This document shows, in pieces, positions 4,611 to 10,492 of a stretch of DNA of 10,492 nucleotides (positions within the stretch are counted from its first letter, which is position 1; each line of letters starts with the position of its first letter). The notes beneath the pieces were generated by a model that was given only the letters and a program-made list of their open reading frames with translations, was not told the DNA's origin and made no database searches. Location of the stretch: the NCBI GenBank assembly GCA_903928045.1, contig CAIYPH010000071.1, forward strand, positions 1-10,492. Reading direction: 5' to 3'. A program made the translations under genes and the position numbers. The stretch comes from an uncultured Rhodospirillales bacterium (GTDB lineage Bacteria > Pseudomonadota > Alphaproteobacteria > Acetobacterales > Acetobacteraceae).

Positions 4611-6956
4611 GTGCCGTTGTCGTCGTATCGTGTGATTGAGGTGGGGGCGCTGCCGGCGGCGGCGTATGCCGGCCGGATTTTGGCTGATTTTGGGGCTGAG
4701 GTGATCAAGCTGGAGCCGGTGGGGGGGGACCCGATGCGGGGGGCTTCGCCGGTGATCGAGACGCCGGAGGGGGGGATAGGGGCGCCGTTCGCGTTTTTGA
4801 ACGCGGGCAAGCGCAGCCATGTGGGCGGGCTGGATGCGGGGGTGCTGGTGGGGGCGGATGTGGTGATCACGTCGGACCCTCGGGTTGATGGGGCGGCGCT
4901 GTTGGCGGCGCATCCCGGGTTGATCGTGGCGGATATTTCGTGGTTTGGGCGAACCGGGCCGTATGCGGGGTTCGCGGGGTCGGACGTGGTGTGCCGGGCG
5001 CTGGCGGGGCTGGTGCATCTGGTGGGGCCGGTGGAGGGGCCGCTGGTGGCGCCGGATTTCCAGGCGCTGACCATGGGCGGGCTGGCCGGGGCGATTGCGA
5101 TACTCGGGCATCTGTTCGCGCGCCGGCGGGGCGATGCGGGGCATGCGCTGGAGGTCAGTATCCACGAGGCGTGCATCGCCTATGCCGAGTTGAACACGGC
5201 GGATGCGTTCGTGCGCGGCGCCGGGCAGCATCGGGAGGGGATCAACCGGTTCTGGCCGACCTATCCGGTGGGGATTTATCCGGCGCGGGACGGCTGGCTG
5301 GGGGTGAGCATCGTCACCCCCGCGCAGTGGCAGGGGTTCTGCGCCATGCTGGGGCTGGACGATCTGGCCAAGCATCCTGGCCTGGTGACGGGGCTGGAGC
5401 GGCAGCCGCATGCGGCGGAGCTGGAGGCGCGGTTTCTGCCGATCATCGCGACCCGGGACGTGGCGCATTGGTTCGCGGAATCGCTGCGGCGGCGGTTGCC
5501 GATCGTGCCGGTGCCGGATATGGCGGATAATCTGGCCAATCCGGAGTTGCGGGAGCGCGGCGCGATCATCCCGGTCGAGGCGGGGGGGCGTCAACTGGCC
5601 GGGGTGGGCTCGACGCTGCGATTGACCCGCACGCGGCCGGCGGCGGCGGCGGTGGTGCCGCGGGTGGAAGCGCGGCCGGTGCCGCCGCGGGCGGCGGTGG
5701 CGCCGGGGAAGGCGGATGGGAAGCTGCCGCTGGCCGGCGTGCGGATCGTCGATCTTTCGATGGGGTGGGCCGGGCCGCTGGCCTCGCGCTTCATGGCCGA
5801 TATGGGGGCCGACATCGTGAAGATCGAGGCCTGCCAGTATCCGGATTGGTGGCGCGGGGTGGATTTCCGGCCGAATGTGCTGGCGGAGCGGCTGTATGAG
5901 AAGGCCGGGCGGTTCAATGCGCTCAACCGCAACAAGCGCGGTATTACGCTCGACCTCACCAAGCCCGAGGGGGTGGCGGCGGCGAAGGCGCTGGTGGCCG
6001 GGGCGGACGCGGTGATCGAGAATTACGCGGCGGGGGTGCTGGAGAAGCTTGAGCTCGATTATGCGGCGCTGCGGGCGGTGAACCCGGAGGTGGTGATGCT
6101 CTCGATGTGCGCCTATGGAGCTTCGAGCCAGTGGAGCGATTGCCGGGCCTATGGCTCGACGCTGGAGCACGGCTCGGGCCTACCGCATCTCGCGGGGCGG
6201 CCGGGCGATCCGCCGGTCATGGGGCATATCGCCTTCGGGGATGCCACCGGCGGGCTGAACGGCGCGGCGGCGCTGCTGGTGGCGCTGCTGCATCGCAATG
6301 CAACGGGTGAGGGGCAGCATATCGATCTCTCGCAGATCGAGTGCATGCTGCCGATGGCCGGGCCGGCGCTGCTGGCGCAGTCGGCCGGGATTGCGCCGAT
6401 GCGGAGCGGCAACCGCCACCCCGACATGGCGCCGCACGGCACTTTCCAATGCGCCGGCAAGGACTCCTGGCTGTCCATCGCCGTGCTGGATGACGCGATG
6501 TGGCAGCATTGCGCCCGCGCGATCGGCCGGCCGGATCTGGCCGCGCTCGCCACGCTGGCCGAGCGGCGTGCCAACGAGGACGACATCGAGGCGGCGCTGG
6601 CGCTGTGGACGCGTGAGCGCCCGGCCGAGGAGGCGATGCACGACCTGCAACGCCACGGTGTTGCCGCGGGGGCGGCCGTGGAGCCCTACGCGCTGTTCCA
6701 GGACCCGCACCTCGCCGCCCGCGGCTTCTGGCAATATCTCGACCGACCGTTTACCGGCCCCTTCCCGCAATCGGCGTTGCCCTTCCGCGAGGGGCGGGTT
6801 GCGACGCCGATCCGCTTCCCGGCACCCACGCTCGGGCAGCACACCGGGGAAATCCTGCGCGCGTTGCTGGGCTACGACGAGGCACGGCTGGCCGACCTCG
6901 CCGCGCGCAACATCACGGGCACCGAGGTGAAGCCGGCGGGTCGGCTGGCGCAATAG
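4611..6956 (+). CDS. fused two-domain CaiB/BaiF (class III) CoA transferase
   Basis: The product is 781 residues with two class III CoA-transferase units in tandem. Unit 1 (about 4-345) starts YRVIEVGALPAAAYAGRILADFGAEVIKLEP. Unit 2 (about 372-770) starts LAGVRIVDLSMGWAGPLASRFMADMGADIVKIE and has NRNKRGITLDL (439-449). A Pro/Ala/Arg-rich linker (about 342-371) joins them. The family moves CoA between carboxylic acids via an aspartyl-CoA intermediate. The residue I align with that Asp is Glu in both units: Glu186 (SIHEA) and Glu577 (SQIEC). Unit 1 is shortened after NAGKRSH. The GTG at 4611 is chosen as start because GGGAGGAGAG (4595-4604) lies properly upstream and homology begins at once; an ATG at 4497 would add 38 codons that fall inside the intergenic repeat. 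Codons change from GGG/GCG-heavy to GGC/GCC-heavy near 6400. The donor and acceptor acids are unknown. Confidence 0.88.
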   Translation: MPLSSYRVIEVGALPAAAYAGRILADFGAEVIKLEPVGGDPMRGASPVIETPEGGIGAPFAFLNAGKRSHVGGLDAGVLVGADVVITSDPRVDGAALLAAHPGLIVADISWFGRTGPYAGFAGSDVVCRALAGLVHLVGPVEGPLVAPDFQALTMGGLAGAIAILGHLFARRRGDAGHALEVSIHEACIAYAELNTADAFVRGAGQHREGINRFWPTYPVGIYPARDGWLGVSIVTPAQWQGFCAMLGLDDLAKHPGLVTGLERQPHAAELEARFLPIIATRDVAHWFAESLRRRLPIVPVPDMADNLANPELRERGAIIPVEAGGRQLAGVGSTLRLTRTRPAAAAVVPRVEARPVPPRAAVAPGKADGKLPLAGVRIVDLSMGWAGPLASRFMADMGADIVKIEACQYPDWWRGVDFRPNVLAERLYEKAGRFNALNRNKRGITLDLTKPEGVAAAKALVAGADAVIENYAAGVLEKLELDYAALRAVNPEVVMLSMCAYGASSQWSDCRAYGSTLEHGSGLPHLAGRPGDPPVMGHIAFGDATGGLNGAAALLVALLHRNATGEGQHIDLSQIECMLPMAGPALLAQSAGIAPMRSGNRHPDMAPHGTFQCAGKDSWLSIAVLDDAMWQHCARAIGRPDLAALATLAERRANEDDIEAALALWTRERPAEEAMHDLQRHGVAAGAAVEPYALFQDPHLAARGFWQYLDRPFTGPFPQSALPFREGRVATPIRFPAPTLGQHTGEILRALLGYDEARLADLAARNITGTEVKPAGRLAQ

Positions 6957-6973
6957 GCGGGCGTGGCTATAGT
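6945..6973 (+). promoter_or_regulatory. possible promoter for the M20/AspA-like pair
   Basis: CTGGCG (6945-6950) and TATAGT (6968-6973) are 17 bp apart. The -10 box matches five of six consensus positions and the -35 only three. It overlaps the end of the CoA-transferase gene and would start a transcript near 6980, about 23 nt before the ATG of the M20 gene. It could give the hydrolase pair its own expression in addition to read-through. Confidence 0.35.
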
Positions 6974-7002
6974 GGGGCTCGTTTTCGCAGGGGGCCGCCG
7001 CC

Positions 7003-8151
7003 ATGACGACCGAGGAAATGCTGGCCCGGCTGGTGGCATTCGACACCACCAGCCGCAACTCCAACCTGGAGCTGATCAGCTTCGTGCGTGCCTGGCTCGA
7101 TCGCCACGGCGTCGCCTACCGCGAAAGCCGCGACCCGACCGGGCAGAAGGCCAATATCCACGCCATGATCGGCCCGCAGCGCCCCGGCGGCATCGCGCTC
7201 TCCGGCCATGTCGACGTGGTGCCGGTGGATGGCCAGGCCTGGAGCAGTGACCCCTTCACGCTGCGCGCCGATGGCGGCCTGCTCTATGGCCGTGGCTCGG
7301 CCGACATGAAGGGCTTCGTCGCCAGCTGCCTCGCCGCCGTGCCGGCGCTCATGAAGCGCGATCTCAAACGCCCCGTGCACCTCTTCATCACCTATGACGA
7401 GGAGACCGACATGGGCGGCGCCCGCCGACTCATCGACGATCTCACCGATTGCGGCCTGCGCCCGGAGATGTGCATCGTCGGCGAGCCCAGCCTGATGGAG
7501 CCGATCCTCGCCCATAAAGGCCGCCTCGCGTTGCGCGTCACCGTGCGTGGCCTCGCCGGCCATTCGAGCCAGCCGGGCAAGGGGGTGAACGCCATCCAGG
7601 CCGCCGCCGAGGCGATCGCCTACGTCGCCGCCGAGCAGCGCCGCTTCGCCGTCGACGGCCCTTTCGTCGAAGGGTTTGACCCGCCCTACACCACCCCGCA
7701 TGTCGGCACCTTCGCCGGCGGCAGCATCCTCAACATCATCCCGGAGCATGCGAGCTTCGTGATGGAGTGGCGCACCGTGCCGGGCGTCGATCCCTTCGCG
7801 GAGGTCGCGCGGCTCAAGGCCCATGTCGCCGCCCATATCGAGCCGGCGATGCACAGGGTGGACCCCGCGAGCGGCTTCGTGTTCGACGTGATCGACGACA
7901 TCCCCGGCATGTCGCTGGACGGGGACCACGCGCTCGCCGGCCTCACCAAGCATCTCGCCGGCTCCAACAGCGCGGGCAAGGTGAGCTACGGCACCGAGGG
8001 CGGTCTCTACCAGGGCTTCGGCATCCCCACCATCGTCTGCGGCCCCGGCGACATCGCCCAGGCGCATAAGGCCGACGAGTTCATCGCCGCCTCCCAGCTC
8101 GCCGCCTGCGACGCCTTCATCCGCCGGCTGGCGGATCACTTGGCGGCATGA
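7003..8151 (+). CDS. argE: M20 family metallohydrolase, ArgE-type (acetylornithine deacetylase-like)
   Basis: This 382-residue protein is the length of E. coli ArgE and carries the full two-zinc M20 active site. His69 and Asp71 lie in SGHVDVV, the bridging Asp101 in GSADMKG, and the catalytic Glu133 and ligand Glu134 in YDEETDMGG. Glu161 lies in VGEP and His355 in QAHKADEF. The lid/dimer motif GHSSQP (186-191) and the TEGG loop (331-334) are also present. These enzymes remove an acyl group from N-acyl amino acids. ArgE acts on N2-acetylornithine, and close paralogues act on other N-acyl compounds. Here the gene is not with arginine genes. It overlaps an AstE/AspA-type hydrolase by ATGA and follows a CoA transferase, so a catabolic deacylase is at least as likely. 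AGGGGG (6989-6994) sits 8 nt before the ATG. The symbol marks the subfamily only. Confidence 0.87.
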   Translation: MTTEEMLARLVAFDTTSRNSNLELISFVRAWLDRHGVAYRESRDPTGQKANIHAMIGPQRPGGIALSGHVDVVPVDGQAWSSDPFTLRADGGLLYGRGSADMKGFVASCLAAVPALMKRDLKRPVHLFITYDEETDMGGARRLIDDLTDCGLRPEMCIVGEPSLMEPILAHKGRLALRVTVRGLAGHSSQPGKGVNAIQAAAEAIAYVAAEQRRFAVDGPFVEGFDPPYTTPHVGTFAGGSILNIIPEHASFVMEWRTVPGVDPFAEVARLKAHVAAHIEPAMHRVDPASGFVFDVIDDIPGMSLDGDHALAGLTKHLAGSNSAGKVSYGTEGGLYQGFGIPTIVCGPGDIAQAHKADEFIAASQLAACDAFIRRLADHLAA

Positions 8152-9137
8152 CGACGGGCGCCTCGTCCTCGACCGCCCGCGAGCCGCCACGGGCCTGGCC
8201 GCCGGAATTGCCGCGCTTCGCGGTGGATATCGCGCCGCCCGATCTCGGGCCGTGGCGAGAGGGCAACACCGGGGTCCCCGGCTTCACCAGCCTCGCCGGC
8301 CCGCTCCCAGGGCCAAATGTCGTCCTCCTCGCGCTGACCCACGGCAACGAGTTCGCCGGCGCCATCGTGCTGGACGCATTGCTGCGCTCAGGCGCCAGGC
8401 CGGCGCGCGGGCGGCTGACCATCGGCTTCGCCAACCTGGCTGCCTTCGACCGGTTCGATCCGGCAGAGCCGACCATGAGCCGGTTCGTCGATGAGGATCT
8501 CAACCGCGTTTGGGACCCGGAGTTGCTGCACGGCACGCGGCGATCGGCGGAGCTGGACCGCGCGCGGGCGATCCGCCGGTTCCTCGACGAGGCCGACATC
8601 CTGCTCGACCTGCACTCGATGCTGTGGGACTCCGACCCCCTGATCCTCTGCGGCCCCTCCGCGCGCGGCCGTGCCCTGGCCGAGGAGATCGCTGTGCCTC
8701 CCCTGGTGATCGCCGATGGCGGGCACCTCAACGGCCGGCGGATCATCGATTATCCGCGGTTCACCGACCCGGCGGCCAGCGCTCAAGCGGTGCTGGTGGA
8801 GGCCGGGCAGCACTGGTCGGTAGATACGGTGGAGACCACGCGGCGGAGCGTCTCCACTTTGCTGGGCATGACCGGCATGATCCCGGCCGAACGTCCCACC
8901 GACCCCGCGCAACCGCGGTTCGCCGCAGTGACCGCGGCGATCACCGCGGTGACCGCCGGCTTCGCGTTCGTGCGGGCGTTTCGTGGCGGCGAGGTGATTG
9001 CGCGGCGCAACACCATCATCGCGCTGGATGGCGAGGCGGAAATCCGCACGCCCTATGACAATTGCCTGCTGGTGATGCCGAGCCTGCGGCCGAGCCGCGG
9101 GCATACCGCGGTTCGACTCGCGCGCTTGGAGCGTTAG
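8148..9137 (+). CDS. succinylglutamate desuccinylase/aspartoacylase family zinc hydrolase
   Basis: The 329-residue product has the AstE/AspA (M14-like) zinc site. His65 and Glu68 lie in THGNEFAGA, Asp117-Leu-Asn-Arg120 is the substrate carboxylate-binding DLNR motif, His156 lies in LLDLHSM, and the catalytic Glu218 in LVEAGQH. The family cleaves amide bonds of N-acyl amino acids such as N-succinylglutamate and N-acetylaspartate. The N-terminal 25 residues are Ser/Pro/Arg-rich and not part of the fold. The C-terminal third (about 255-329) is a small beta domain, as in family members. Its ATG overlaps the stop of the M20 gene (ATGA, 8148-8151), so translation is coupled. Other members of this family act on different acyl amino acids or amides, so the substrate remains open. 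It ends 11 bp before the A-run and hairpin that form the terminator of the opposite-strand small gene. Confidence 0.85.
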   Translation: MTTGASSSTAREPPRAWPPELPRFAVDIAPPDLGPWREGNTGVPGFTSLAGPLPGPNVVLLALTHGNEFAGAIVLDALLRSGARPARGRLTIGFANLAAFDRFDPAEPTMSRFVDEDLNRVWDPELLHGTRRSAELDRARAIRRFLDEADILLDLHSMLWDSDPLILCGPSARGRALAEEIAVPPLVIADGGHLNGRRIIDYPRFTDPAASAQAVLVEAGQHWSVDTVETTRRSVSTLLGMTGMIPAERPTDPAQPRFAAVTAAITAVTAGFAFVRAFRGGEVIARRNTIIALDGEAEIRTPYDNCLLVMPSLRPSRGHTAVRLARLER

Positions 9138-9140
9138 TCC

Positions 9141-9170
9141 AAAAAGAAACGCGCGGGAGGACCCGCGCGT
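9141..9170 (-). terminator. intrinsic terminator of the small membrane-protein gene
   Basis: The stem ACGCGCGGG (9149-9157) and CCCGCGCGT (9162-9170) has a 4-nt loop. On the minus strand it is followed by TTCTTTTT (complement of 9141-9148). There is no T-run on the plus side, so it serves the minus-strand gene ending at 9201. It also lies at the 3' end of the convergent hydrolase gene. Confidence 0.75.
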
Positions 9171-9200
9171 CGCTTCATCTCGATCAGTCAGGAGTGATGT

Positions 9201-9353
9201 TCAGTAGCGGATCGGCTGCTGCTTATTCATGGCGGCGACCATGGTGGTCTTCACCTGCTTGGACGCCTGCATGATGCCAATCGTCAACACGGCGGCGAAT
9301 ACTGCGAAGAGCAGCGAGGTCGAAGCGCGGCGGTTGTTGGCGAGTGACGTCAT
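9201..9353 (-). CDS. 50-residue single-span membrane protein, uncharacterised
   Basis: I do not recognise this protein. The frame starts ATG at 9353-9351 and ends TGA at 9203-9201. It begins MTSLANNRRASTS, has one hydrophobic span at about residues 14-29 (LLFAVFAAVLTIGIMQ), and ends in a polar, basic tail (around SKQVKTTMVAAMNKQQ). The Arg8-Arg9 pair before the span suggests the N-terminus stays in the cytoplasm. Support for coding is good for so short a gene: GGAAGGA (9362-9368) lies about 8 nt upstream, 44 of 50 codons end in G or C, a promoter lies near 9456-9484, and an intrinsic terminator follows about 30 nt after the stop. It stands alone between cobT and the hydrolase pair. It could be a structural or regulatory membrane peptide, or a stand-alone toxin-like peptide; nothing in the sequence picks one. 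Confidence 0.7.
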   Translation of the reverse strand: MTSLANNRRASTSLLFAVFAAVLTIGIMQASKQVKTTMVAAMNKQQPIRY

Positions 9354-9455
9354 TTTGGCAATCCTTCCGATCTGGCTTGTCTCCCAGTTGTCCCCTGTTG
9401 CTTCCGGCGGCCCCCGGTCGGCAACGGCGTTCGACTGCTCAACAAAACCTGACGC

Positions 9456-9484
9456 AATAAAACAAATCGGCGTGACCGAGTCAA
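9456..9484 (-). promoter_or_regulatory. promoter for the small membrane-protein gene
   Basis: On the minus strand TTGACT (9479-9484) is followed after 17 bp by TTTATT (9456-9461). These match five and four of six consensus positions. The transcript would start near 9449, leaving a leader of about 95 nt. The leader contains a G/C-rich stretch (9401-9420) flanked by GTTGC and GCAAC, which could fold. The site lies at the edge of an A/T-rich block. Confidence 0.45.
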
Positions 9485-9618
9485 CGACAATCCAGACCTA
9501 AAATCGCCTATTCGCTACATTTTTACACGAAACAGCCGATTCTCCCTTAAAAAGGGCCATTTTGTCAGGATTTGTAGAGATTTTATGACATTTTTAGACA
9601 ATTCGTCTGGCGCGCAGC
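9485..9618. other. A/T-rich intergenic stretch without a gene
   Basis: This stretch separates the cobT terminator from the small-gene promoter. It is far richer in A and T than the rest of the window and has no plausible open frame. It holds a small inverted repeat CCCTT/AAGGG around 9544-9556, and a TGTCA (9563-9567) facing TGACA (9586-9590). These could be protein-binding sites upstream of the minus-strand small gene. I see no RNA gene here. Confidence 0.4.
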
Positions 9619-9650
9619 AAAAAGCCCGCCCTGAAACAGGGCGGGCTTTT
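9619..9650 (-). terminator. intrinsic terminator downstream of cobT, possibly bidirectional
   Basis: GCCCGCCCTG (9624-9633) and CAGGGCGGGC (9637-9646) form a perfect 10-bp G/C stem with an AAA loop. On the minus strand five T follow (complement of 9619-9623); on the plus strand four T follow (9647-9650). It lies about 30 nt after the cobT stop, so it ends that transcript. Confidence 0.9.
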
Positions 9651-9675
9651 GCTGGCGGTGCAGGATAATGCGGCG

Positions 9676-10492
9676 TCAGGCAACCAGCGGTGCACGCTCC
9701 ATGCTCGACCGCGCCCAGGCCTCAGCCGCGTTTTCGTCGAACAACTCGGTCAACTTGCTCATCATGGTGCCGCCCAGCTCCTCTGCGTCCACGATCGTCA
9801 CCGCGCGGCGGTAGTAGCGCGTCACGTCATGGCCGATGCCGATGGCGATGAGTTCCACCAGGTTGCGGTTTTCGATTTCGCGAATGGTGTCGCGCAGATG
9901 CCGCTCCAGGTAGTTGCCGGGGTTGACCGACAGCGTGCTGTCATCAACCGGCGCGCCGTCGCTGATCACCATCAGGATGCGGCGATGCTCCGGGCGGGCG
10001 AGCGTGCGCTTATAGGCCCATTGCAGCGCCTCGCCGTCGATATTCTCCTTCAGGAGCCCCTCGCGCAGCATCAGACCGAGGTTCTTGCGCGAACGGCGCC
10101 AGGGAGAATCGGCCGATTTGTAGATGATGTGCCGGAGATCATTCAGGCGGCCGGGGTTGCGCGGCTTGCCATCGGCAACCCAGCGCTCACGGCTCTGCCC
10201 GCCCTTCCAGGCCCGCGTGGTAAAGCCAAGCACCTCGACCTTCACCGCGCAGCGCTCCAGCGTGCGCGAGAGAATATCGCCGCACATCGCCGCCACCGTG
10301 ATCGGCCGGCCGCGCATCGAGCCGGAATTGTCGATCAGCAGCGTCACCACGGTGTCGCGGAAATCGGTATCACGCTCGCGCTTGTAGGACAGCGCCAGCA
10401 TCGGGTTGATGATCACCCGGGCGAGGCGGGCGGCATCGAGGATGCCCTCCTCGAGGTCGAAGTCCCAGGCGCGCGTCTGCTGCGCCAGCAGA
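9676..10492 (-). CDS. cobT: cobaltochelatase subunit CobT, C-terminal part (5' end outside window)
   Basis: The frame runs off the right edge; about 271 residues are visible, the C-terminal part of a protein usually near 600 residues. The segment [20 protein letters not shown], then [20 protein letters not shown], is characteristic of CobT. A von Willebrand A domain follows. The metal-ion-dependent adhesion motif DNSGSM (about 10315-10332) and SDGAPVDD mark its metal site. CobT works with the AAA+ subunit CobS and with CobN to insert cobalt into hydrogenobyrinic acid a,c-diamide in the aerobic cobalamin pathway, in the cytoplasm. An apparent GTG start at 10416 is internal, since homology continues upstream. 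An intrinsic terminator follows the stop. cobS would be expected beyond the right edge, which cannot be checked here. Confidence 0.95.
   Translation of the reverse strand, partial: LLAQQTRAWDFDLEEGILDAARLARVIINPMLALSYKRERDTDFRDTVVTLLIDNSGSMRGRPITVAAMCGDILSRTLERCAVKVEVLGFTTRAWKGGQSRERWVADGKPRNPGRLNDLRHIIYKSADSPWRRSRKNLGLMLREGLLKENIDGEALQWAYKRTLARPEHRRILMVISDGAPVDDSTLSVNPGNYLERHLRDTIREIENRNLVELIAIGIGHDVTRYYRRAVTIVDAEELGGTMMSKLTELFDENAAEAWARSSMERAPLVA

Noticed and set aside
4587..6170. Minus-strand open frame of 527 codons opposite the CoA-transferase gene
   Set aside because: The product is an Arg/His/Pro-rich string typical of the antisense of GCG/GGG codons; the plus strand encodes clear CaiB/BaiF domains.
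6967..8190. Minus-strand open frame of 407 codons opposite the M20 gene
   Set aside because: The plus strand carries all M20 metal ligands; the antisense product has biased composition and no motif.
9229..9501. Plus-strand open frame of 90 codons opposite the small membrane-protein gene
   Set aside because: It has no ribosome binding site and runs through the promoter and A/T-rich leader of the opposite gene, while the minus frame has a full set of expression signals.
1..10492. tRNA, rRNA, riboswitch or CRISPR array
   Set aside because: I saw no cloverleaf pattern, no rRNA-like segment, no cobalamin-riboswitch-like leader in the visible DNA near cobT, and no regularly spaced direct repeats. 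The 5' side of cobT is outside the window.

Overview
The window is very GC-rich DNA. It carries an aerobic-type cobaltochelatase gene (cobT), enolase-superfamily and class III CoA-transferase genes, and short hairpin repeats of a kind I associate with Acetobacteraceae genomes. I read it as a chromosomal segment of an alphaproteobacterium, most likely Acetobacteraceae (Rhodospirillales). That placement is inference from gene content and style; no rRNA or other marker gene is present.

Layout: (1) 1-681, the C-terminal half of an MFS transporter, cut by the left edge. (2) 563-1051, minus strand, a small uncharacterised gene with a good promoter, convergent with the transporter. (3) 1334-2002, an AroM-family protein in the Asp/Glu racemase-like superfamily, between copies of an A/T-rich hairpin repeat. 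(4) 2234-3439 and 3451-4311, a tightly spaced pair: a mandelate racemase/muconate lactonizing enzyme-family protein and a luciferase-like flavin-dependent oxidoreductase. (5) 4312-4582, an intergenic block made almost wholly of a nested long inverted repeat. (6) 4611-6956, a protein of two fused CaiB/BaiF CoA-transferase halves. (7) 7003-8151 and 8148-9137, an ArgE/DapE-type M20 metallohydrolase overlapping by 4 bp an AstE/AspA-type zinc hydrolase, probably with its own promoter. (8) 9141-9484, minus strand, a 50-residue single-span membrane protein gene with its own promoter, ribosome binding site and terminator. (9) 9676-10492, minus strand, the C-terminal part of cobT with its terminator.

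Working together (inference): items 1 and 3-7 look like a catabolic island for an organic acid or an N-acylated/amidated acid. It has a transporter, a racemase or dehydratase of the enolase superfamily, a second possible two-cysteine racemase/isomerase (AroM), a flavin oxidoreductase, CoA activation, and two zinc hydrolases that cleave amide-linked acyl groups. I recognise every family, but not the combination as a named pathway, and no substrate can be assigned from sequence. The cobT end belongs to aerobic cobalamin synthesis and is unrelated.

The features most worth a second look are the nested inverted repeat, the covarying hairpin repeats around aroM, the double Asp-to-Glu change in the fused CoA transferase, the KxN motif of the enolase-superfamily enzyme, and the tiny membrane protein gene beside cobT.
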